Shown here one piece after another: positions 58,365-64,000 of a DNA stretch of 64,000 nucleotides. Below the pieces are notes generated by a model. That model was not told the DNA's origin. It ran no database searches and worked only from the letters and a program-made list of their open reading frames with translations. Source of the stretch: Tribonema minus (Eukaryota; Sar; Xanthophyceae; Tribonematales; Tribonemataceae). The position numbers were made by a program, and so were the translations under genes. Within the stretch, counting starts at the first letter, position 1, and each line of letters begins with the position of its first letter. The stretch is taken from positions 124,001-188,000 of the forward strand of contig JAFCMP010000368.1 of assembly GCA_017506865.1 (NCBI GenBank), in the 5' to 3' direction.

Positions 58365-61300
58365 ATGACTGCAGTAGACGTCGCGGAGGCTGCCACTGGA
58401 TTCAATCTGGTCGGCATGCACGCACCAGCGTTCGCCGCAGGTGAGCACTCACGTTCCGCAAGTCCTCGGTTGTTGTCTTCTGCGATGCTCGACCTGAACG
58501 GTGCTTCCTGCTGCTGGAATAATATCGCTGTAAGCTGACGCGTCAGATCTTCCGTCGGCATCAGTACCTGATGTTTTCAAGTAGATGTGTTGCATTCCTT
58601 TCAACATTCAGAACGCGCCCTCGCAGCAACAGAAAGCCCGAAAGCCCGACTGGTGGCACTAGAGTCGATTCAATCCTTTGTATCGCAAGGGATGCTGTAG
58701 AAAGACATATTATCAGTGAAGAAGAAGATCTCCACAATCATGCACGAACTACACTCGTTGGAAGTAACAGCAAGAGAGAAAAAGGCGTGTGCTCGTATCG
58801 CGCCCCGCTCTGCTTGACTCATGTAACTGAGCATAGTCACTCGCGCCACTGCGTGCGAGCATCTGCAACTGCAGCCAGCGTCTCTCATGATGAGGATTTA
58901 TAGATGGGGGCCACACTGCGCGGGGGTGTGGAACATCAGTCCATCACAGGCACGCCAGGCAGGGCTTGGGGGGGGGGGGGGGGGCAATCGAATCGTTAGC
59001 ACAAAGCGACTGGCAGTGCCCATTGAGACACTCTCAAGGTGTTCACAAGACACATATGGATTCTGTAAGCTGCTAGCAAGCTGGACACCCACCATCTGGG
59101 CTTTTCGCGCTCTAAGCGAGAGTCAACAGAAGGTACTGTTCTTCTGCAAGCGATCGTCAGTGCGCAACGAGAGGGTTAGCGGTAGGGTTTGGGTTAGGAT
59201 TGGGGATATTCACCTTGTCGCAAGGCACGCATAGACTCTGGTGACGACATCGGCATCAATCGTCTGGGCTTTTTTTCCGGGCCTTTTTTCGCACCCAAAG
59301 CGGCACCAGCGAGCATTTAGAAAATTACTGTTTCACAAACGCTGGGGGGGCCCGCAGACCCATTCGCTGCTGAGTCTGCGAGAGACAACTGCATGCGCCG
59401 TATTCAGAGGCAGAGTTTGGGCATGAGCAGAGTGGTGGCCGTTCAAGCCCGTAGCCCCCATCTAGAAATTCTGATCCGTGAGACGCGCTAGCTACAGTTG
59501 CAGACGCTCACTGTAGGGTTAGGTTTAGGGTTAGGGTTATGCTGCCGCCACAGCTGAGGCCACTTAAGCAGCTCGAGTCAATTGCGCAACTCTGTTGGTG
59601 CCGTGGCATGTCTCAACAAGCCCAGCCACAATGATGAGTCATTGAATACCTCAACGGTTGTGAGATTTCTAGACTGAATTTGTGTGTGGTGCGTTGTGCA
59701 CTGTCTGCCGTGTGTCGTGCTGAAGCCCAGCTTCTATGACAATTGTTAAGTGCCTTCAAGAGTGATTCTGCGAGCTCATATAATATAAGTTATATTGAAT
59801 ATACTGAACGCTGGTGCGGTGACGTTTGGACAAGCGCAGCTGCTACGACGAATTGTCAGAGTGAGTGCCTTGATGATTATGAGATGTCCATACTGAATTT
59901 GTGTGCGATGTCTGGTGCGAATGCATTCGTCTGCCGTTTGTCGTGCTGCAGATGCGGTGATGCCCAGCGGCGACTTTGGGGTGGTGAGATGAACCGCGAA
60001 CTTCACATTTGAAGTAGCTGATGCTTGGCCTGGAAGATACATGGTGTTTAAAGCACTTCTTGCTTTGGCTTGAGCATTACTTAAGACTGCTAATAAACTA
60101 GTACACGTGATGCATCTGGCTAGTTTTGGTGGACGATGAACTTCACTTTGAAGTAACTGATGCTTGGCCTCAAAGACACGCAGTCTCCAGAGCACTTCTT
60201 GCACAGAGCATCTACTGTAGACTGCCAGTAGACATGATACTTCTGGCTAGTTTCCATAGCGGCTTTTGCGTCTACGCTCCCTAGCACACTGGTGCTGCAA
60301 CAGCAACAGGTTTAGGGTGAGGCTGAGAGTTAGAGGTAGGATTAGCCCAGCGTGTGCGCTCCTTGCGTGTATGCTGCGGTACCCTTGACACTGACCTAAG
60401 TCTACCCTGACCGAAACCTTGTGCTTACCCAAGCGCTTAGGGTTAGGGTTAGGCTTGTGTCTTGTGCAGAGCTGCAATTGACGCCCTGAGTAAGATCTGA
60501 GTGATGCTGTAACCCTGATCCTAAAACAGCAACTCCACCCTCACCCTGACCCTCACCCCATTCCTGTGTCAACCCTAGCCCTCTCCACTTGTCCTGTGCA
60601 GCTGTAGTCCAAGGACCTCCTGGGCACATACATGGCCATGCTGTAAACCGAATTTTATTCCATGAGCTCAACCCTAATTGTACCCCTAACCCCAACCCTA
60701 ATATTGACCCTGGCCCGTCTCTATTTGTTCTGTGCAGCTGTGCTCCAAGGACCTTCGGGGCAAGTACGTGGCCATGCTTTGAACCCGATCCTCATCCATG
60801 AGCTCAACCCTAATCCTGATGCAAACCCTAACCCTAATCTTAAACCTAGCCCTCTCGTTTTATTCTGTGCAGCTGTCCAAGAGCTCAACCCTAATTGATC
60901 ATCATCCTCACCCCGACCCTAATAATAACCCTAGCCCGTCTCTGTTTGTCCTGTGCAGCTGTGCTCCAAGGACCTTCTGGGCAAGTATGCGACACTGTAA
61001 CCCTGATCCTAACACTCAACTCAAACCCTAACGTTGTTACCCTAGCCCTGATATTAACCCTTGCCCCTCTCTGTTTGTCCTGTGCAGCTGTGCTCCAAGG
61101 ACCTCCTGGGCAAGTACGTGGCCATGCTGTGGTACCCAGCGGACTTCTCCTTTGTGTGTCCAACGGAGGTGACGGCGTTCAATGACGCGTACGACAAGTT
61201 CCAGCACTACGGCTGCGAGGTGCGCACAACTTCAACCCTTGTACAACTGCAACACTTGAAGTTTGCCCTAGCCCTAATTTGCACGTAAACGTGACGTAGT

Positions 61301-64000
61301 CAGGCAACCCGGCTGCGAAGTGCTCACAACTTCAATCCTTAAAGTTTACCCTAGCTTCAACCTGTATGCAAAGCCATGACGCAGCCCCATGACCCTGCTT
61401 GACATCTCAGGCGGCATTTGAAATGCACAAGATAATAAGAGACAGGCTCACCCAGTTGCAACACCATACCAGTGAGAGCTCCAAGCTGATGAAGCGCTTT
61501 TACTACTATGCTACAGGAGTGCATAATGTAACATGCTATATTCGTGTTTGAGTAACGTTGCTCGCTTGGATGCTGCAGACGATCGCTGTCAGCTGCGACA
61601 GCACGTACATGAATGCATTCACCTGAGTGTACCACAGCATTGTTCATCATAATGAAAAGTGTAAGTCAAAGCATTAGAATCAAGTGTAGTGTACTCATGG
61701 AGTTGAACCAAGACAAATCAAGTGTGCAATATGTCTCTATGAGGCTGCATGTGATCTGCTGCCAGTTGCCACTGCAAGCAGATTAAGTCATTCACAGGGC
61801 TTTCGTGATACTCCAGGAAAATGTGTTGCAACGCAAAGAGCTGCTGCTCACTAGCCTGTTGCTCCACACCGACAGCGGTAGACATCAAGGTGCCAATGCA
61901 ACAGAAGACGGACGCCAGTCGTGTGCTGCTAAAAGTGGATAGATTGTGGTCTGTGTACCGGCGAGTGTATCTGCCATAATCGTCACGCGTCAACGGCAAT
62001 GTCAATGAGCACGTAACTGCGATATGCTCCAACACAATGTTCACAAGAGTGTGTTTATTCAGATATTCAATGTTTGCTCCTGAGTCTGCAGGGCATCGCT
62101 GCCAGCTGCCACTGTAAGCAGACAAAGCCATTCACAGGCGTTACTTAGTTGAAGTCTACTACCCCTGCACCGCAGTTCAAAGCGTTTTTCTGCAGGTATT
62201 CAATGTTCGCTTCTGAGTCTGCAAGTGATTGCTGCCAGCTGCGACTGCAAGCAGACAAAGTCATCATTCACAGGGCTGTACTTAGTTGAAGTTTACTACC
62301 ACTCCATCACAATGTAAAGTGCGTTTATTGAAACTCTATTCAGAACTAGCAAGGGTTCAGACTGGTCTGCCGATTGCGATGTAAACCGAGCAAAGTCGAT
62401 GTTGCAGAGAAGCAGAAGCTTTGAGAGAGAGTGTGTTGTTGTGGAGGAAAACAGATCATCCCCACAGGGAACGCGTGGAGCAACCTGCACTGGGTTGCCG
62501 CACAAAACGCCTCCCATCTGAAGTTTGCTTCAGGCCCTGCAGGTTTTCGCTGCCAGCTGTGACTGTGACCCTAACCCTAACCCTAACCCTAACCCTAACC
62601 CTAACCCTAACCCTAACCCCAAAGTGATTCACAGGGCCTTACTTGGTCAAGGTTCACTACCACTCCATCGCATTAGTATATGTAAAGTGCCTCCATTGAA
62701 ACTTCATCGCACATGAATCATGTTATTTGATGTTTGCTTCTGAGTGTGCAGGTGATCGCTGCTAGCTGTGACTCCAAGTACTCCCACCTGGCCTTCACGG
62801 AAAGTGTGTTTATTCGGGTACTATTATTCACTTCACTGGTCGTTTTTGAGCGTGCAGGTGATCGCCGCCAGCTCCGAAATGCACAGGGCATCACCTGGCT
62901 AACGTCTAGTAACAGTCCATCGCAGAGTAAAGTGTGTTCATTCAGGTCTTTCATGATTGCTTCTGAGTGTGCAGGTGATTGCCGCCAGCTGCGACTCCAA
63001 GTACTCCCACCTGGCCTTCACGGAGAAGTCCTGCAAGGAGGGGGGCGTGGGGAAGCTCAACTTCCCCCTCATCTCCGACGCCAACCGCGCCATTGCTCAG
63101 GTGTGTTGAGAACTCTGGACCTGCCGTTTTTTTTAATGAAGTTGTGACAGCCAGCGCGTGGGCTGCGTTTTTTGCAAAATGTAGAAGTTGTGTGGGAAAG
63201 TTCAACTTCAACACCCCCCTCCGACGTCGACCGTGCCATCGCGCAGGTGTGTCGAAGACTGCAGTTGAAGTTGCATAGCTCCTCATGAGTCTAGTACAAA
63301 GTGATGAGCAGATGTGTTGCCTGTCGTTGTTGCATGTGCGTTGCTTGCCTGGGAAATTCAACGTCAACTTCCCCCGTCGTCTCCGACGCCGACCGCGCCA
63401 TTGTGCAGGTGTGTCGAGCACTGCGGATGAGGTTGCAGTGCTTCTCATATGAGTCAAGCTCGTGACGGCGTGCACTGTGTCATCTGCCTTTGTTGCGTGT
63501 GTGTTCACTCACCTGGAAAAATTAACTTCAACTTCTGTATTGAACCTGATGCACACCGCGCCATTGTTAGCACCTGGGAAGTCTTGCTGAGTGCTCTGAC
63601 AGGCACACGTAGCCTGCGGCCTGGTTACCGATGCAGTGCGGTAATGAATTTTCAAGATGCTCGCTTTCCACGGAGCTCTTCACCTTCTGCATGTGCCACT
63701 GCAACCCTAAACCTACCCTTGATCCCAACCCTATCCCTAACCCTAAAGCCTGTGAGTCCTTCGGCCTCCTGAGTACGTGAGCGGCTTCTCAGAGCTCCTC
63801 TCCTTCTGCATGTACAACTGCAACCCTAATCCTCGCCCTATTTCTTGCCCTAACCCTTACCCTGACCCTAAACCCTGCAAGTCCTTTGGCATCCTGGTCG
63901 TGTGTGGTGCACTGCTGCTTGCACGAAGCAGTTCTGCTTGCCCAGAGAACGCTTGGTTCAACAACAATAGTAATACTAATGATGGTACCAGTGCACACTT
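58365..64000 (+). CDS. Typical 2-Cys peroxiredoxin, 5' part (runs off the right edge)
   Basis: Thioredoxin-dependent reduction of peroxides. Exons: 58365-58440 (MTAVDVAEAATGFNLVGMHA, PAFAA), 59952-59983 (DAVMPSGDFGV), 61088-61219 (LCSKDLLGKYVAMLWYPADF, then SFVCPTE) and 62975-63100 (VIAASCDSKYSHLAF, GGVGKLNFPLISDANRAIAQ). Phases 1, 0, 0 and 0 agree and the joined order matches the Prx1/AhpC family throughout. The peroxidatic Cys is in FVCPTE. The resolving Cys and the C-terminal half lie beyond the window. Copies of the next exon's head (TCCTTTGGCATCCTGG; reads SFGIL) appear near 63750 and 63882, so exon 5 lies further right. The ATG is in GACCATGACT. No presequence precedes LVGMHAPAF, so the product is probably cytosolic. 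ASCDS replaces the common SVDS. Confidence 0.88.
60590..61345 (+). repeat. Junction copies around peroxiredoxin exon 3 (61088-61219)
   Basis: Four head copies upstream near 60595, 60731, 60867 and 60955 (TGTGCAGCTGTGCTCCAAGG), each preceded by CCCTAAC-rich intron tail, about 85-135 bp apart. One tail copy lies downstream at 61308-61340 (GGCTGCGAAGTGCTCACAAC). The frame is lost in the copies. Confidence 0.93.
61570..63585 (+). repeat. Junction copies around peroxiredoxin exon 4 (62975-63100)
   Basis: Head copies upstream near 61577, 61748, 62090, 62210, 62540, 62750 and 62858 (GCAGGTGATCGCYGCCAGCT). The one at 62750 extends furthest, through CTCCCACCTGGCCTTCACGG. Tail copies downstream at about 63188-63250, 63350-63412 and 63515-63580 (CCGACCGCGCCATTGTGCAG + GTGTGTCGA). 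Confidence 0.93.
62566..62624. repeat. Longest interstitial telomere-like tract
   Basis: About nine uninterrupted CCCTAA units, directly after a decayed peroxiredoxin exon 4 head copy (reads AASCD) inside intron 3. Its perfection suggests recent origin or recent expansion. Confidence 0.92.

Noticed and set aside
1-64000. Ribosomal RNA, tRNA, or viral and LTR-type elements
   Set aside because: No rRNA core sequence, no convincing tRNA cloverleaf, no reverse transcriptase, integrase or capsid motif and no long terminal repeats were recognised when reading both strands.

Overview
This is nuclear DNA from a eukaryotic alga. Genes are split into many small GT-AG exons, a few introns appear to start with GC, start codons have a Kozak-like context, and short telomere-like TTAGGG/CCCTAA tracts are scattered throughout. 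One presequence (first exon 4389-4131, minus strand) has a signal-peptide-like core ending in TTA|FVVP. A Phe after the cleavage point is the mark of bipartite plastid targeting in algae with a secondary red plastid (stramenopile, haptophyte, cryptophyte grade). The species cannot be named from the sequence.

Layout. (1) ~0.5-4.4 kb, minus: a probable plastid-targeted protein, product unrecognised, partly resolved. (2) 23286-5902, minus: a 14-exon gene for an 825-residue nuclear-type protein with a Tudor-like segment, a PWWP-like domain and a Lys/Ala-rich tail; all reading phases agree. (3) 29097-25995, minus: a short, truncated paralogue of the 5' end of gene 2, with homologous intron and upstream DNA. 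(4) 29867-57251, plus: a 20-exon gene whose phases agree from first to last exon. It encodes about 943 residues: a run of mTERF repeats followed by an RlmI-type rRNA methyltransferase, i.e. an apparent fusion. (5) 58365 to the right edge, plus: the first four exons of a typical 2-Cys peroxiredoxin; the gene runs off the window. Exons were found by conserved motifs, splice signals, phase agreement and the repeat rule below; no transcript data were available.

The dominant structural signal is a rule followed by nearly every exon in all genes and on both strands. The intron upstream of an exon holds decaying copies of that exon's 5' junction (intron tail + AG + exon head). The intron downstream holds decaying copies of its 3' junction (exon tail + GT + intron head). 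Copies number from 1 to about 7 per side, mostly 60-250 bp apart, from near identical (five 112-bp units at 2780-3339) to barely recognisable. Introns here seem to have grown by repeated tandem duplication across splice junctions, leaving many decoy splice sites. Superimposed on this are a dispersed SINE-like repeat (about a dozen copies), a 0.6-kb element with inverted ends and TA flanks, GC hairpin tracts and many interstitial telomere-like tracts.
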